A stretch of 64,000 nucleotides of DNA from Leucothrix mucor DSM 2157 (GCF_000419525.1 NZ_ATTE01000001.1:3120501-3184500), one strand, 5' to 3'; counted from the first letter of the stretch, positions 29,558 through 39,395 are shown. The notes: a model not told the origin generated them from the letters alone. Translations and numbers: made by a program.

Positions 29558-31405
29558 ATGCCCGAATATCGCTCACGTACCACAACCCACGGACGAAATA
29601 TGGCAGGCGCACGTGCCTTGTGGCGTGCGACTGGCATGAAAGACGGCGACTTTGACAAGCCGATTATTGCCATTTCAAACTCCTTCACACAGTTCGTACC
29701 GGGCCACGTTCACCTAAAAGACTTAGGCCAACTGGTCGCTCGAGAAATCGAGAAAGCCGGTGGTATCGCTAAAGAATTCAATACGATTGCCGTGGATGAC
29801 GGTATCGCAATGGGCCACGACGGCATGCTGTACAGCCTGCCATCCCGCGAAGTTATTTCTGACGCTGTGGAATACATGGTAAATGCGCATTGCGCCGATG
29901 CACTGGTTTGTATTTCTAACTGCGACAAGATCACACCGGGCATGTTAAACGCTGCCTTGCGTTTGAATATTCCAGTGATCTTCGTATCTGGCGGCCCAAT
30001 GGAGTCTGGTAAAACCACTATTCAAGGCAAAGTCATCAAGCTGGATTTGGTTGATGCCATGGTTACCGCGGCTGACCCTAGAGAAAGCGATGAAGATGTA
30101 AATAATATCGAGCGCTCTGCCTGCCCAACGTGCGGCTCTTGCTCCGGTATGTTTACGGCTAACTCTATGAACTGCCTGACGGAAGCACTGGGTTTATCGC
30201 TTCCAGGTAACGGTTCATTGCTAGCCACTCACGCCGATCGTAAGGAATTATTCCTGCGCGCGGGTCGTGAAATTGTGAGCTTGGCTAAGCGCTATTATGA
30301 AGAAGACGATGAGTCGGTATTGCCGCGCAACATCGCTAACTTCAAAGCGTTTGAAAATGCGATGAGTCTGGATATCACCATGGGTGGTTCCACCAACACG
30401 ATTCTCCACCTGCTGGCAGCGGCACATGAGGGTGAAGTCAATTTCACCATGGACGATATCGATCGTTTGTCTCGTAAAGTGCCTAACTTAAGTAAAGTGG
30501 CTCCGGCGACTCAACTATTCCACATGGAAGATGTACACCGTGCCGGTGGTGTTATGCGCCTGCTGGGCGAGCTAAATCGCGGTGGCTTGCTGCATACCGA
30601 TACCCCAACGGTTCACAGCCCAAGCATGGGTGAAGCACTGAAAAAGTGGGATATTGCGCAATCAACTGACCCAGAAGTACTGAAGTTCTACAGCGCTGCA
30701 CCGGGTAATGTACCGACTCAGCAAGCCTTCAGCCAAGATAAGCGCTGGGAGCTGGATCTGGATGCGGAGCATGGTTGTATTCATGACATGGAACACGCTT
30801 ACTCTAAAGATGGCGGCTTGGCTGTCCTCTACGGAAACATCGCAGAAGATGGCTGTGTGGTTAAAACCGCTGGTGTTGATGAGCACATTTTAAAATTCAC
30901 TGGTCGTGCCCGTATCTTTGAATCTCAGGATGCTTCGGTCGCTGCGATTTTGGCTGACGAGATTGTCGCTGGCGATGTTGTGGTTATCCGCTACGAAGGC
31001 CCTAAAGGTGGCCCGGGTATGCAGGAAATGCTGTATCCAACCAGCTACCTGAAATCTAAAGGCTTGGGTAAAGAGTGCGCCTTGATTACGGATGGTCGTT
31101 TCTCTGGTGGTACTTCAGGCTTATCCATTGGTCATGCATCTCCGGAAGCAGCTGAAGGTGGAGCAATTGGTTTGGTTGAGGAAGGCGATACTATTGAAAT
31201 CGACATCCCGAACCGCAAGATTAACGTAGTTATCTCAGATGAAGACTTGGCACACCGTCGTAGAGCGATGGAAGCTAAAAGCTCTGCCGCATGGAAGCCG
31301 GTTAATCGCGACCGTAAGGTCAGCGTTGCACTGCGCGCATATGCGGCCATGGCAACTTCTGCGTCTCGCGGTGCAGTCCGCGATGTAACGCAGGTCGAGA
31401 AGTAA
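29558..31405 (+). CDS. ilvD: Dihydroxy-acid dehydratase
   Basis: Fe-S dehydratase of valine, leucine and isoleucine synthesis, turning dihydroxy-acids into 2-keto acids. The 615-residue sequence is canonical: [20 protein letters not shown] at the start, cluster cysteines in [12 protein letters not shown] and in [19 protein letters not shown], and [17 protein letters not shown] near the C-terminus. GGAGAG lies upstream of ATG 29558. No other ilv gene is in the window. Confidence 0.98.
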   Translation: MPEYRSRTTTHGRNMAGARALWRATGMKDGDFDKPIIAISNSFTQFVPGHVHLKDLGQLVAREIEKAGGIAKEFNTIAVDDGIAMGHDGMLYSLPSREVISDAVEYMVNAHCADALVCISNCDKITPGMLNAALRLNIPVIFVSGGPMESGKTTIQGKVIKLDLVDAMVTAADPRESDEDVNNIERSACPTCGSCSGMFTANSMNCLTEALGLSLPGNGSLLATHADRKELFLRAGREIVSLAKRYYEEDDESVLPRNIANFKAFENAMSLDITMGGSTNTILHLLAAAHEGEVNFTMDDIDRLSRKVPNLSKVAPATQLFHMEDVHRAGGVMRLLGELNRGGLLHTDTPTVHSPSMGEALKKWDIAQSTDPEVLKFYSAAPGNVPTQQAFSQDKRWELDLDAEHGCIHDMEHAYSKDGGLAVLYGNIAEDGCVVKTAGVDEHILKFTGRARIFESQDASVAAILADEIVAGDVVVIRYEGPKGGPGMQEMLYPTSYLKSKGLGKECALITDGRFSGGTSGLSIGHASPEAAEGGAIGLVEEGDTIEIDIPNRKINVVISDEDLAHRRRAMEAKSSAAWKPVNRDRKVSVALRAYAAMATSASRGAVRDVTQVEK

Positions 31406-31422
31406 TTACGAGAGTACCGTAT

Positions 31423-31454
31423 AAGGCCCCGGCTTTGGTCAGGGCTATTTTTTT
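31423..31454 (+). terminator. Probable terminator after ilvD
   Basis: GCCC and GGGC flank a short inner stem (CGG/TTG region) and are followed by T7. The stem is weak, but the T-run and its position 20 bases after the ilvD stop favour a terminator. Confidence 0.5.
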
Positions 31455-31483
31455 AAGATCCATGTACGTTCAGGGGCTACGCT

Positions 31484-33067
31484 TTGTACACATTACTGAA
31501 TCAGCGCATTCGCTATATAGAAGATAATAACGCACAGCGACTGCTGAAAAAATCACTGACCGGATTGGAAAAAGAAAGCCTGCGGGTAACCGACGATGGC
31601 CGTATTTCGCAAAGCCCGCACCCCAAAGCGCTGGGCTCTGCCTTAAAAAATGATTGGATTACCACTGACTACTCAGAGTCGTTATTAGAACTGATTACGC
31701 CTCCTTGCGATCAGGCCTATAAGTCATTGGATTTCCTGCAAGACGTAGAAACCTTTGTTTATAAAAAGCTGGATAATGAACTGCTCTGGACTTCCAGTAT
31801 GCCGTGCATTATCAACGGCGAAAGCGATATCCAGATCGCAGATTATGGCACCTCCAATGGCGGCAAGATGAAAAGCATCTACCGCAATGGTTTGGCTTGG
31901 CGCTATGGCAAAATGATGCAAGTCATCGCTGGTATTCATTTTAATCACTCGGTTGCGGAAGACTTCTGGCCTTTCTTCAAGCAAATGGATGATGACTCCC
32001 GCACTCCAATCGAATTCAGCAATGACCGTTACATGGGCATGACCCGTAACATTCAGCGCTATGGTTGGATTATTCCGTATTTGTTCGGCAGCTCGCCCGC
32101 CATCTGCAAGTCGTTTTTAGGCGGCAGAGAGCCAACCGAAACCATGGAAACCTATAACGGGAATACCTGTTATGAACCCTGGGGTACCTCGCTGCGCATG
32201 GGCGATATCGGCTACACCAATCGCAAATCCAGCAAAGTCGGCATTAAAGCAGACTACACCTCGGTAAAAACTTATACCGACAGCCTACGTGAGGCAATTG
32301 AAACCTCCTATGCACCTTATGAAGAAATTGGTGTAAAAGTGGGCGATGAATACCGCCAGCTCAACACCAATATTCTGCAAATTGAAAATGAATACTACAG
32401 TACCGTACGTCCTAAGCAGATTTTGCGCGGCTTTGAAAAACCAATCGACTCCTTGTTAAACCGTGGCGTTAAGTATGTCGAATTGCGCTCGGTAGATATC
32501 AACGTATTCCACCCAGCAGGTATTTCGCATCTGCAGCTGTTCTATCTTGAGATTTTCATGTTGTTCTGCTTATTGCAGGATAGCCCGGTGATTGATGATG
32601 AAGAACGCAGCGCGATTGACCGCAACCAAAGTACGGTTGCGCATCGTGGCCGTAAGCCAGGCTTAGAACTCAACCGCCTTGGCGAAATGGTTTCACTGAA
32701 AAGCTGGGGTCTTGAGTTGATGGAAGCCATGTTACCCGTTGCTAAATTACTGGATCAGGCGCACAGCAATACCTGCTACCAAAAAGCGCTTCAGGCACAA
32801 ACGGAACTATTTGAAAACTCAGAATTAACGCCTTCAGCCCAAGTGCTATCGACGATTATGAGTGAGCATGACAGTTATTACTCCTTTGCTCGCCATCAAT
32901 CACAGCAGCACCGCGATTATTTTATGCAGCGCGATCTGAATCAGGCAACGTGGGACAGCATGGAAGCAAAAGCGAAAGACTCTTTAGCTGCCCAAGCAGC
33001 ATTGGAAGCTGAGCCACAAATCGACTTTGATTTATTCTTGAAAAAGTATTTTGCGGGCGAGCTATAA
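31484..33067 (+). CDS. gshA: Glutamate-cysteine ligase, TTG start
   Basis: First step of glutathione synthesis. The 527-residue protein is the gammaproteobacterial GshA type: GLEKESLRV near residue 27, ITTDYSESLLELITP, SMPCIINGE, QYGTSNGG-like DYGTSNGG, and GIHFNHSV. The start is TTG at 31484, with AGGGG eight to twelve bases upstream; the N-terminus then aligns with E. coli GshA. The only nearby ATG (31462) is out of frame. Confidence 0.95.
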   Translation: MYTLLNQRIRYIEDNNAQRLLKKSLTGLEKESLRVTDDGRISQSPHPKALGSALKNDWITTDYSESLLELITPPCDQAYKSLDFLQDVETFVYKKLDNELLWTSSMPCIINGESDIQIADYGTSNGGKMKSIYRNGLAWRYGKMMQVIAGIHFNHSVAEDFWPFFKQMDDDSRTPIEFSNDRYMGMTRNIQRYGWIIPYLFGSSPAICKSFLGGREPTETMETYNGNTCYEPWGTSLRMGDIGYTNRKSSKVGIKADYTSVKTYTDSLREAIETSYAPYEEIGVKVGDEYRQLNTNILQIENEYYSTVRPKQILRGFEKPIDSLLNRGVKYVELRSVDINVFHPAGISHLQLFYLEIFMLFCLLQDSPVIDDEERSAIDRNQSTVAHRGRKPGLELNRLGEMVSLKSWGLELMEAMLPVAKLLDQAHSNTCYQKALQAQTELFENSELTPSAQVLSTIMSEHDSYYSFARHQSQQHRDYFMQRDLNQATWDSMEAKAKDSLAAQAALEAEPQIDFDLFLKKYFAGEL

Positions 33068-33093
33068 GCTACCCGTTTAATCCGGATACTCTA

Positions 33094-33789
33094 ATGAAAA
33101 AAATAATGTCCATTCTTCGGAATAACCGCGGCTTCCTGATATTTTTGGTCCTGCTGTTTGCCATGCGTGGCTCACTGCTGGACTGGCACCCAGTGCCGAC
33201 TGGCTCAATGAAGCCGACCATTTTGGAAGGCGATGTGATTGTTGAAAACAAACTCGCCTATGATATCCAGATCCCCTTTAGCAGTATCTCACTCAAGCGA
33301 GTGGGTGAGCCTAAGCGTGGTGAAATCATTGTTTTTACCTCAGAAAAATCGGGCAAGCGGCTGATCAAGCGCTTGGTAGGGTTACCGGGTGAAACCTTTG
33401 AAGTAGTCAATAATCAGCTTGTGATTAATGGTAAGTTCGCGCAATACATTAAGCTTCCAGAGGATGACCCGCGCATTCCGGAAACTGCGCCAGACCGTGA
33501 GCCTGGCTTTTATGCAATGGAAAGTACGGATGATATGGCTCCGCACATCGTGCACATGCAGCCGGGAAAATATAATCCAAACTTGAATTTCGGGCCGATC
33601 ACGATTCCAGAGGATGAATATTTCTTTATGGGTGATAACCGTGATGACAGTGCCGATTCGCGCTACTACGGCCCTGCCCCGCGCTCAGAATTACGCGGCA
33701 GAGCCTTTACCATTATGCTGTCGTCACGCATTAAAGAAAACTACGCGCCACGTTGGGATCGTTTCTTTAAAACGCTTTATTCCGAGTAA
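33094..33789 (+). CDS. lepB: Signal peptidase I
   Basis: Membrane serine protease that removes Sec and Tat signal peptides. The 231-residue protein has one N-terminal hydrophobic segment (about 13-25) with the active site directly after: Ser38 in PTGSMKPTI and Lys92 in IKRLVGLPGE. The C-terminal box FFMGDNRDDSADSRYYG is also present. E. coli LepB has two membrane helices; this is the shorter single-anchor form. A terminator follows. Confidence 0.94.
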   Translation: MKKIMSILRNNRGFLIFLVLLFAMRGSLLDWHPVPTGSMKPTILEGDVIVENKLAYDIQIPFSSISLKRVGEPKRGEIIVFTSEKSGKRLIKRLVGLPGETFEVVNNQLVINGKFAQYIKLPEDDPRIPETAPDREPGFYAMESTDDMAPHIVHMQPGKYNPNLNFGPITIPEDEYFFMGDNRDDSADSRYYGPAPRSELRGRAFTIMLSSRIKENYAPRWDRFFKTLYSE

Positions 33790-33792
33790 AAC

Positions 33793-33830
33793 ATCAAGCT
33801 GAGTTCGTTGTGCTTCAGCTTGATTTGTTT
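33793..33830 (+). terminator. Terminator after lepB
   Basis: ATCAAGCTGA (33793-33802) pairs with TCAGCTTGAT (33815-33824), a 10-bp stem with a 12-base loop, followed by TTGTTT. A further partial copy of the right arm (TTAGCTTGAT) occurs at about 33846, just before the end of the convergent queA gene. Confidence 0.7.
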
Positions 33831-33876
33831 GGCTAGGACTTCACCTTAGCTTGATGTATTTATCTCTGGCCTCAAT

Positions 33877-34935
33877 TCAGCTTTGCTTGCTTGGCTCAGC
33901 TTTTGATAAATACATCGCATCGCCATAGCTGAAGAAACGGTATTTCTGCTCAACCGCATGCTCATAAGCCTGCATCATCGTGTCATAACCAGTGAATGCA
34001 GACACCAACATTAGCAGCGTTGATTTTGGCAAGTGGAAGTTGGTAATTAAGCGGTCAACTACCTGAAACTCATAGCCTGGCGTGATAAAGATATCGGTAT
34101 CACCCTGAAACGGTTTTAGCGTTCCGGAAGCCGCTGCAGATTCCAAACTACGCACCGTTGTCGTACCCACCGCTACCACTTTACCGCCACGGGCATGGCA
34201 ATCACGTACGGCTTGGCAAACTGCCTCCGGCACATCAACCCACTCCGAATGCATCACATGCTCAGATAAATCTTCACTGCGCACCGGCTGGAAAGTCCCA
34301 GCACCAACATGCAAAGTCACTTGTGCAGTCTTCACACCCTTGGCCTTTAAAGCATTAAGCAATTCCGATGTAAAATGCAGACCCGCTGTTGGAGCCGCTA
34401 CCGCGCCAAGGTTATTGGCATACACCGTTTGATAACGCTCACGATCATCAGCCGTATCACTGCGCTCAATATAAGGCGGCAGTGGCATGCGACCAAACTG
34501 CTCCAATAAATCAATCGCTTTGCGGTGATCACCAGACTTAAAGCACAACTCAAACAACGCACCTTGACGCCCCATCACCTCAGCCTCAAACGCGCCTTCA
34601 ATCGTTAAGGTCGTACCAACTTTAGGCGACTTACTGGAACGCACATGCGCCAATAAGCGATCTTCATCCAGCAAACGCTCCACTAACACCTCGATCAAGC
34701 CACCCGTCGCTTTTTGCCCGAACATGCGCGCAGGCAGTACTTTGGTATCGTTGAATACCAGCAAGTCTTCCGGTTGAATCAAATCCACAATGTCACGAAA
34801 GGTTTGATCCTTAAATACATTATCCGGCTCGACAACCAATAAACGGCTCGCATCCCGGTTGCTCAACGCCTCCTGAGCAATTAACTCTGGCGGCAATGTA
34901 TAATCAAAATCACTCAATTTCATGACAGGTTTCAC
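33877..34935 (-). CDS. queA: S-adenosylmethionine:tRNA ribosyltransferase-isomerase
   Basis: Adds the epoxycyclopentanediol precursor of queuosine to tRNA, using the ribosyl part of SAM. The 352-residue protein has [29 protein letters not shown], the GTTTVRSLE motif and [17 protein letters not shown]. The open frame starts at GTG 34935, which has AAAGGA about ten bases upstream. An ATG four codons later (34923) matches the usual QueA start but has no ribosome binding site of its own. No tgt gene is adjacent. Confidence 0.96.
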   Translation of the reverse strand: MKPVMKLSDFDYTLPPELIAQEALSNRDASRLLVVEPDNVFKDQTFRDIVDLIQPEDLLVFNDTKVLPARMFGQKATGGLIEVLVERLLDEDRLLAHVRSSKSPKVGTTLTIEGAFEAEVMGRQGALFELCFKSGDHRKAIDLLEQFGRMPLPPYIERSDTADDRERYQTVYANNLGAVAAPTAGLHFTSELLNALKAKGVKTAQVTLHVGAGTFQPVRSEDLSEHVMHSEWVDVPEAVCQAVRDCHARGGKVVAVGTTTVRSLESAAASGTLKPFQGDTDIFITPGYEFQVVDRLITNFHLPKSTLLMLVSAFTGYDTMMQAYEHAVEQKYRFFSYGDAMYLSKAEPSKQS

Positions 34936-34953
34936 GCTTATAAAATCCTTTCG

Positions 34954-35379
34954 TTAGATTGTACTAAGAAAATCCAGATAGTCTGGCAAGTCCTCGACTT
35001 TCGGCACTGGTGTCGGTTTCCCGTCATCATCTACCGCCACAAATTTAAACTTCGCTTCGGTCACTTTTTCGCGAATACCAATTCGACCGCGACGCACCCA
35101 AGCTTCTACATGTACATCAACCGACGTGCGCCCTACCCGATCTAAATCGGTATACACGCCCAAAATATCGCCCACCTTGACTGGCTTGATAAAGCTCATG
35201 CTGTCTACTGCGACAGTCACGACCCGGCTCTGTGCGCGTTGACCGGCACAAATACCGGCAGCAATATCCATCTGCGACAGTACCCAGCCCCCGAAAATAT
35301 CGCCAGATGGGTTAGTATCCGACGGCATTGCCATCGTACGCGTGGTAATCCGACCTCGCGTCGCTTCTGATTCAGACAT
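34954..35379 (-). CDS. Acyl-CoA thioesterase (YciA-like hotdog fold)
   Basis: Hydrolyses acyl-CoAs. The 141-residue hotdog protein has TMAMPSDTNPSGDIFGGWVL, with the catalytic Asp/Asn region of the YciA/ACOT subfamily, then AVDSMSFIKPVKVGDILGVY. A function in acyl-CoA housekeeping is inferred from family. It lies between queA and a flavoprotein gene on the same strand, with gaps of 18 and 26 bases, so the three may be co-transcribed. Confidence 0.88.
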   Translation of the reverse strand: MSESEATRGRITTRTMAMPSDTNPSGDIFGGWVLSQMDIAAGICAGQRAQSRVVTVAVDSMSFIKPVKVGDILGVYTDLDRVGRTSVDVHVEAWVRRGRIGIREKVTEAKFKFVAVDDDGKPTPVPKVEDLPDYLDFLSTI

Positions 35380-35405
35380 TCTCTCTCCTCATAATTAAAC
35401 CAGTA

Positions 35406-36710
35406 TTAACTGGCACTCTTTTCTAGTGTGCGAATGACGCCTTGGCCAACGCGCTTACCCGTCGCTAAACAGGCTGTGAGCAAATAGCCACCGGTTGGCG
35501 CTTCCCAGTCCAACATTTCACCAGTACAAAACACACCCGGCAACTGCTTTAGCATCAACTGTTCATCCAACGCTTCAAACGGTACACCACCCGCCGTACT
35601 AATGGCTTCATCAATCGGCCGCATGCCGGTAATCGTGATTGGCACGGCTTTAATTAATGCGGCTAATGCTTTTGGCTCAGTAGGTATGCCAGTGGTTGTT
35701 TTACTCGCTTCAAAGACTAACGCACTCTTCGCGCCATCCAGCTTTAAACGCCCTCTTAAGAAGGCTCCTAATGACTTTTTGGCTGGCTTACTCTCCAGAA
35801 TCGCTTCCAACTGCTGATGGCTATGGTGAGGGCACAAATCCAAGTAAAACGTAGCACTGCCAGTGGCTAAAATAGTTTCTCGTAAACGAGCGGAAAAAGC
35901 ATAAATCAAACTACCTTCCACGCCATATTCACTCAGAATCATCTCACCTGAGCGCTGCTCGGATTGGCCAGCCAGATCAGTAAACTGCAATGATACCGAC
36001 TTTAAGGGCGACCCCGCAAATCGACTACGTAAATGCTCACTCCAGTCGCTTAGAAATCCACAGTTAGCAGGCTTTAGCGGGTTAGTCTCAATACCTCGCT
36101 CAGCCAATAACGTCACCCAACTGCCATCACTACCCAGCTTCTTCCAACTCGCGCCGCCTAATGCCAATACAACCGCCAGATAGCCACTACTTACCTCACC
36201 ATCCGGCGAGCTAAACACCAGCTGCTGTTGCTCATCATCCCAGCCTAGCCAGCGATGACGCGGATGAATGCGTAAGCCTTGCTGTCGTAATTGAGCCAAC
36301 CACGCCCGCAGCAATGGTGCGGCTTTCATTTCCTTTGGGAAAATACGGCCTGAAGTCCCGATAAAGGTTTCCACGCCAAAGCTCTGACACCACTGGCGAA
36401 TAGCATTTGCATCAAAGGATTCCAGCATTGGTCGCAATACATCACTACGCGCCTCGAAACGACTGCAAAAATCATCAAATGGCTCAGAATGAGAAATATT
36501 CAAGCCACCAATACCTGCCAGTAAAAACTTACGTCCCACCGATGGCATAGCATCGTACAAATCCACCGAGTAGCCTGCCGCCGTTAGCTCACTCGCTGCC
36601 ATTAACCCTGCGGGGCCACCGCCAATAATGACAATCGGTAAATCGGAAGACAATGTGGGTGACTGGCTGCTCAAGCTGGAAAACTCATGTGAAAAATCAG
36701 CGCGCATCAT
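35406..36710 (-). CDS. FAD-dependent oxidoreductase of the HI0933/YhiN family (TIGR03862-like)
   Basis: A 434-residue flavoprotein with the FAD-binding GGGPAGLMAASEL near residue 30, the family motif GRKFLLAGIGGLNISHSE, and a C-terminal FAD motif GVFCTGEMLDWEAPTGGY. Family members have no settled reaction. ATG 36710 is near the divergent bioA gene; an internal start is possible because the first 20 residues lie before the Rossmann fold. Confidence 0.85.
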   Translation of the reverse strand: MMRADFSHEFSSLSSQSPTLSSDLPIVIIGGGPAGLMAASELTAAGYSVDLYDAMPSVGRKFLLAGIGGLNISHSEPFDDFCSRFEARSDVLRPMLESFDANAIRQWCQSFGVETFIGTSGRIFPKEMKAAPLLRAWLAQLRQQGLRIHPRHRWLGWDDEQQQLVFSSPDGEVSSGYLAVVLALGGASWKKLGSDGSWVTLLAERGIETNPLKPANCGFLSDWSEHLRSRFAGSPLKSVSLQFTDLAGQSEQRSGEMILSEYGVEGSLIYAFSARLRETILATGSATFYLDLCPHHSHQQLEAILESKPAKKSLGAFLRGRLKLDGAKSALVFEASKTTTGIPTEPKALAALIKAVPITITGMRPIDEAISTAGGVPFEALDEQLMLKQLPGVFCTGEMLDWEAPTGGYLLTACLATGKRVGQGVIRTLEKSAS

Positions 36711-36821
36711 AACACGATCAGCCTACTTTGCTGCTGGGAATTGAGCTAACAAGCGGAAGCATTTATTGTGTAAATACCCGATAATACGCAGCTTCTCCAA
36801 ACACAAACCACCGGCCCGTTT

Positions 36822-38138
36822 ATGACTCCTGATCAGCTCATCGCATACGATAAAACCCACATTTGGCACCCATACACCAGCATGCAAAACCCCATTCCGG
36901 CGTTTCCGGTGGCTTCGGCGCAAGGTGTTGAAATTACCTTGGAAACTGGCGAAGTACTGGTCGATGGCACCTCCTCCTGGTGGACAGCGCTGCATGGCTA
37001 CAACCATCCCGTATTAAATGAGGCAGTTACCGAACAGCTAGGCAAAGTGGCGCACGTGATGTTTGGTGGGCTAACGCATGCACCAGCAGTAGCACTGGCC
37101 AAGCAGTTAATAGACATCACCTCAGAGAATTTACAGCATGTGTTTTTTGCTGACTCCGGCTCGGTAGGCGTCGAAGTTTCAATAAAAATGGCACTGCAAT
37201 ACTGGCTAGCGCAAGGGCGCAGTGAAAAGCACCGCTTACTGACTGTGCGCAGTGGCTATCATGGCGATACCTTTGCCGCGATGTCGGTCTGCGATCCAGT
37301 CAATGGCATGCACGACATGTTTACCGGCGTGCTCATCAAACATTTATTTGCCGAGGCGCCACCCCGCTCTGCCAGTCCCGCTCAATGGCAAGACAGCGAT
37401 ATTGATGCGTTTAAAACCATGATCACTGAACATCATGCTGAGATTGCCGCCGTGATACTGGAGCCGATTGTGCAAAATGCGGGTGGCATTCGCTTTTACC
37501 ATCCTGAATATTTACGGCAAGTTCGGGCGCTGTGCGATGAATTTGATGTGTTATTGATTTTGGATGAGATCGCCACCGGCTTTGGCCGTACGGGTAGTTT
37601 GTTTGCTTATGAGCAAGCCGATATCGAGCCGGATATTCTAGTGTTGGGTAAAGCGCTGACTGGTGGCTATATGACCTTATCTGCGGTACTAACCAGCCGC
37701 AAGGTTGCGCACGGCATTGGTAGCGATGGGCAAGGTGTATTGATGCATGGGCCGACCTTTATGGGTAACCCGCTGGCCTGTAGTGTGGCAGTGGCGAGTA
37801 TCAAACTATTACTGGAATCTGATTGGCAAACGCGGGTCATGTCTATTGAAACGCAAATGCGCGAAGAGCTTAGTGCTTGCCTTGAACTGGATATTGTTGC
37901 AGATGTTCGTACCAAAGGCGCGATTGGCGTAGTGGAGCTAAAGCAAGCCGTGGATATGCATTGGATTCAACCGCGCTTTGTTGAACTGGGTGTGTGGATA
38001 CGGCCATTTGGAAAACTAGTGTACATTATGCCGCCATTTGTTATTGAGCCCGCGCAACTGAGTAAACTGACTCAGGCTATTTTTACGGTGGTTTCGGAGT
38101 TTGATCAGCAGGCGATGCAAAATAATTCTGGAAAATGA
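36822..38138 (+). CDS. bioA: Adenosylmethionine-8-amino-7-oxononanoate aminotransferase
   Basis: PLP enzyme that makes 7,8-diaminononanoate in biotin synthesis, using SAM as amino donor. The 438-residue sequence has HIWHPYTSMQNP at the N-terminus, DGTSSWWTALHGYNHP, DEIATGFGRTG, and the PLP lysine (K277) in LVLGKALTGGY. No other bio gene is adjacent. I saw no BirA-type operator in the 111-bp spacer shared with the flavoprotein. Confidence 0.95.
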   Translation: MTPDQLIAYDKTHIWHPYTSMQNPIPAFPVASAQGVEITLETGEVLVDGTSSWWTALHGYNHPVLNEAVTEQLGKVAHVMFGGLTHAPAVALAKQLIDITSENLQHVFFADSGSVGVEVSIKMALQYWLAQGRSEKHRLLTVRSGYHGDTFAAMSVCDPVNGMHDMFTGVLIKHLFAEAPPRSASPAQWQDSDIDAFKTMITEHHAEIAAVILEPIVQNAGGIRFYHPEYLRQVRALCDEFDVLLILDEIATGFGRTGSLFAYEQADIEPDILVLGKALTGGYMTLSAVLTSRKVAHGIGSDGQGVLMHGPTFMGNPLACSVAVASIKLLLESDWQTRVMSIETQMREELSACLELDIVADVRTKGAIGVVELKQAVDMHWIQPRFVELGVWIRPFGKLVYIMPPFVIEPAQLSKLTQAIFTVVSEFDQQAMQNNSGK

Positions 38139-38158
38139 CGGTTGAGTTAAAAAAAATC

Positions 38159-38186
38159 ATGACAAATTATTTTATTCAGGTAGAAT
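38159..38186 (+). promoter_or_regulatory. Promoter of tRNA-Leu
   Basis: ATGACA (38159-38164), a 16-base spacer, and TAGAAT (38181-38186), each five of six to consensus, followed by a GC-rich discriminator (GCGCC). A 14-base palindrome (38201-38214) lies in the tRNA 5' leader. Confidence 0.7.
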
Positions 38187-38217
38187 GCGCCTCTCAATTA
38201 GAGCAGTACTGCTCTTT

Positions 38218-38304
38218 GCCGGGATGGCGGAACTGGTAGACGCGCCGGATTCAAAATCCGGTTCTGGTAACAGAGTGGGGGTTCGATTCCCCCTCCCGGC
38301 ACCA
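38218..38304 (+). tRNA. tRNA-Leu (anticodon CAA)
   Basis: 87 bases with encoded CCA and a long variable arm typical of leucine tRNA. The acceptor GCCGGGA pairs with TCCCGGC, and the anticodon loop TTCAAAA gives CAA. Its own promoter and a strong terminator flank it. Confidence 0.97.
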
Positions 38305-38335
38305 AATATCAAACTAAGGTTTTCTAACTTAGTAC

Positions 38336-38370
38336 AAAAAGCCTTACAGTTAACGCTGTAGGGCTTTTTT
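38336..38370 (+). terminator. Terminator after tRNA-Leu
   Basis: AAAAAGCC(T)TACAG at 38336-38349 pairs with CTGTA(G)GGCTTTTT around loop TTAACG, ending in a T6 run. It is also close to the 3' end of the convergent Nudix gene and can serve both. Confidence 0.85.
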
Positions 38371-38391
38371 ATGACGGCAACTTTTACACCG

Positions 38392-38937
38392 CTACTGAGC
38401 AAGCACCTGCCACTTCCCCGCCATTCGCAGCATTGATTCTTCACGAGTAAAGTCCGCTAAGTTTCCAATCTCAACCCAGCTTAAATCGTACGACTCTTCA
38501 CTCACGATATACTCATCACTACCAATCGCCCTCACGGCAAAGCGTACATCATAATGATAGTGCTCTGGCTCATCACCCCGCGCCGGTATAGCATGAATAT
38601 CAATATCAAAAATCTCAGCTGAAACCGGCTCAAATGCTACCAGACCAGACTCTTCAGCCACTTCTGTCAATGCAGCCTTGAGAATATCGGACTCCCCATC
38701 AGCATGGCCACCGAGTTGAAACCATTGATTCAGCTTTTTATGATGAGTCAGTAGTACATGAGTACCCGCCCCATTCACAACCCAAGCCGAACCGGTAACA
38801 TGTCCGACTTGTTGAGAGCGCTCAAAACAATCAACATAGCTCGTTACGAAATCTTTAAAGCGGGTAACGGTTGGCACTTCCTGAGGGTGTTTAATGAGGT
38901 AGGTATTTAGTAACGTTAAAATGGGTTCTCGCTTCAT
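38392..38937 (-). CDS. Nudix hydrolase
   Basis: A 181-residue protein with a Nudix box GGHADGESD, then LTEVAEESGL (Thr replaces the usual Arg before the first Glu). The substrate cannot be read. The open frame extends 26 codons upstream, but ATG 38937 has AGGAG eight bases before it and fits the family, so I start there. The GGHADG form is common among gammaproteobacterial Nudix proteins listed only as hydrolases. Upstream lies the long gene-free interval with the sigma-54 promoter. Confidence 0.86.
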   Translation of the reverse strand: MKREPILTLLNTYLIKHPQEVPTVTRFKDFVTSYVDCFERSQQVGHVTGSAWVVNGAGTHVLLTHHKKLNQWFQLGGHADGESDILKAALTEVAEESGLVAFEPVSAEIFDIDIHAIPARGDEPEHYHYDVRFAVRAIGSDEYIVSEESYDLSWVEIGNLADFTREESMLRMAGKWQVLAQ

Positions 38938-39131
38938 AGTGGGCTCTCCTGAAATTTGAGGTGGAACACACCACCCTACTTCACTCAAGTCAGAGGAAAA
39001 CCCACATAGATACAAGACCTTACCTTATCCATTAAGCCATTTACTGCTGAAAGGTAATTACTAGCAGATTTAAAGCCTTAAACACCTTTAATTTTGACTT
39101 TCTCGTTACCTCTAAAACCTGTATTTAAGCC

Positions 39132-39281
39132 AAAAACAAGAGCGCCCTAAAGCCGGGGGAAGCGTTAGGGCGCGGGGGTTGAGATAGGCGATGACCTTAT
39201 TTTTATTATTGATAGGTCGCTCTTCTCGGGGCTTGCTGGTAAATCTTTTATTATTATTTTGTTGTTTTTGTTTTGTTGTTG
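39132..39281 (-). ncRNA. Candidate sigma-54-dependent small RNA with AAN-rich Hfq/Crc-like sites
   Basis: Predicted start is about 39281, twelve bases below the -12 GC. The RNA would begin CAACAACAAAACAAAAACAA and continue with AATAATAATAAAAG. A hairpin follows whose arms are GCGACC and GGTCATCGC and whose loop is A-rich (ATCAATAATAAAAATAA). The 3' end is a 9-bp stem (GCGCCCTAA at 39173-39165, TTAGGGCGC at 39150-39142) with a C-rich loop region and a TCTTGTTTTT tail. The AAN repeats match the kind of site bound by Hfq with Crc in Pseudomonas CrcZ/CrcY RNAs. The promoter and stem are seen directly; that this is an RNA gene is inferred. Confidence 0.5.
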
Positions 39282-39288
39282 ATTAAGT

Positions 39289-39307
39289 AGTTGCACATCG
39301 CGTGCCA
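39289..39307 (-). promoter_or_regulatory. Sigma-54 (-24/-12) promoter
   Basis: On the minus strand the sequence reads TTGGCACG-CGAT-GTGCAAC. The GG (39306-39305) and GC (39294-39293) are exactly ten bases apart, and the match to TGGCACG-N4-TTGC has one mismatch. Nothing coding lies downstream in that direction before the Nudix gene 350 bases away. Confidence 0.65.
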
Positions 39308-39395
39308 ACTTTTCAATAAAACACCAAGCCATTGATTAGTAACAACTTAAATAAAAATAAAATAAGATTTTCATCCTAAACATATCAAAACACCC

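Noticed and set aside
29362-29655. 97-codon plus-strand frame before ilvD
   Set aside because: It overlaps the start of ilvD in another frame, has no family resemblance and no good ribosome binding site.
36711-36821. BirA operator before bioA
   Set aside because: No TTGTAAACC-like half-sites with the needed spacing were found.
39289-39308. TTGCAC/GTGCCAA partial palindrome as a repressor operator
   Set aside because: The symmetry is imperfect, while GG-N10-GC spacing and the surrounding bases fit a sigma-54 promoter better; an operator role is not excluded.
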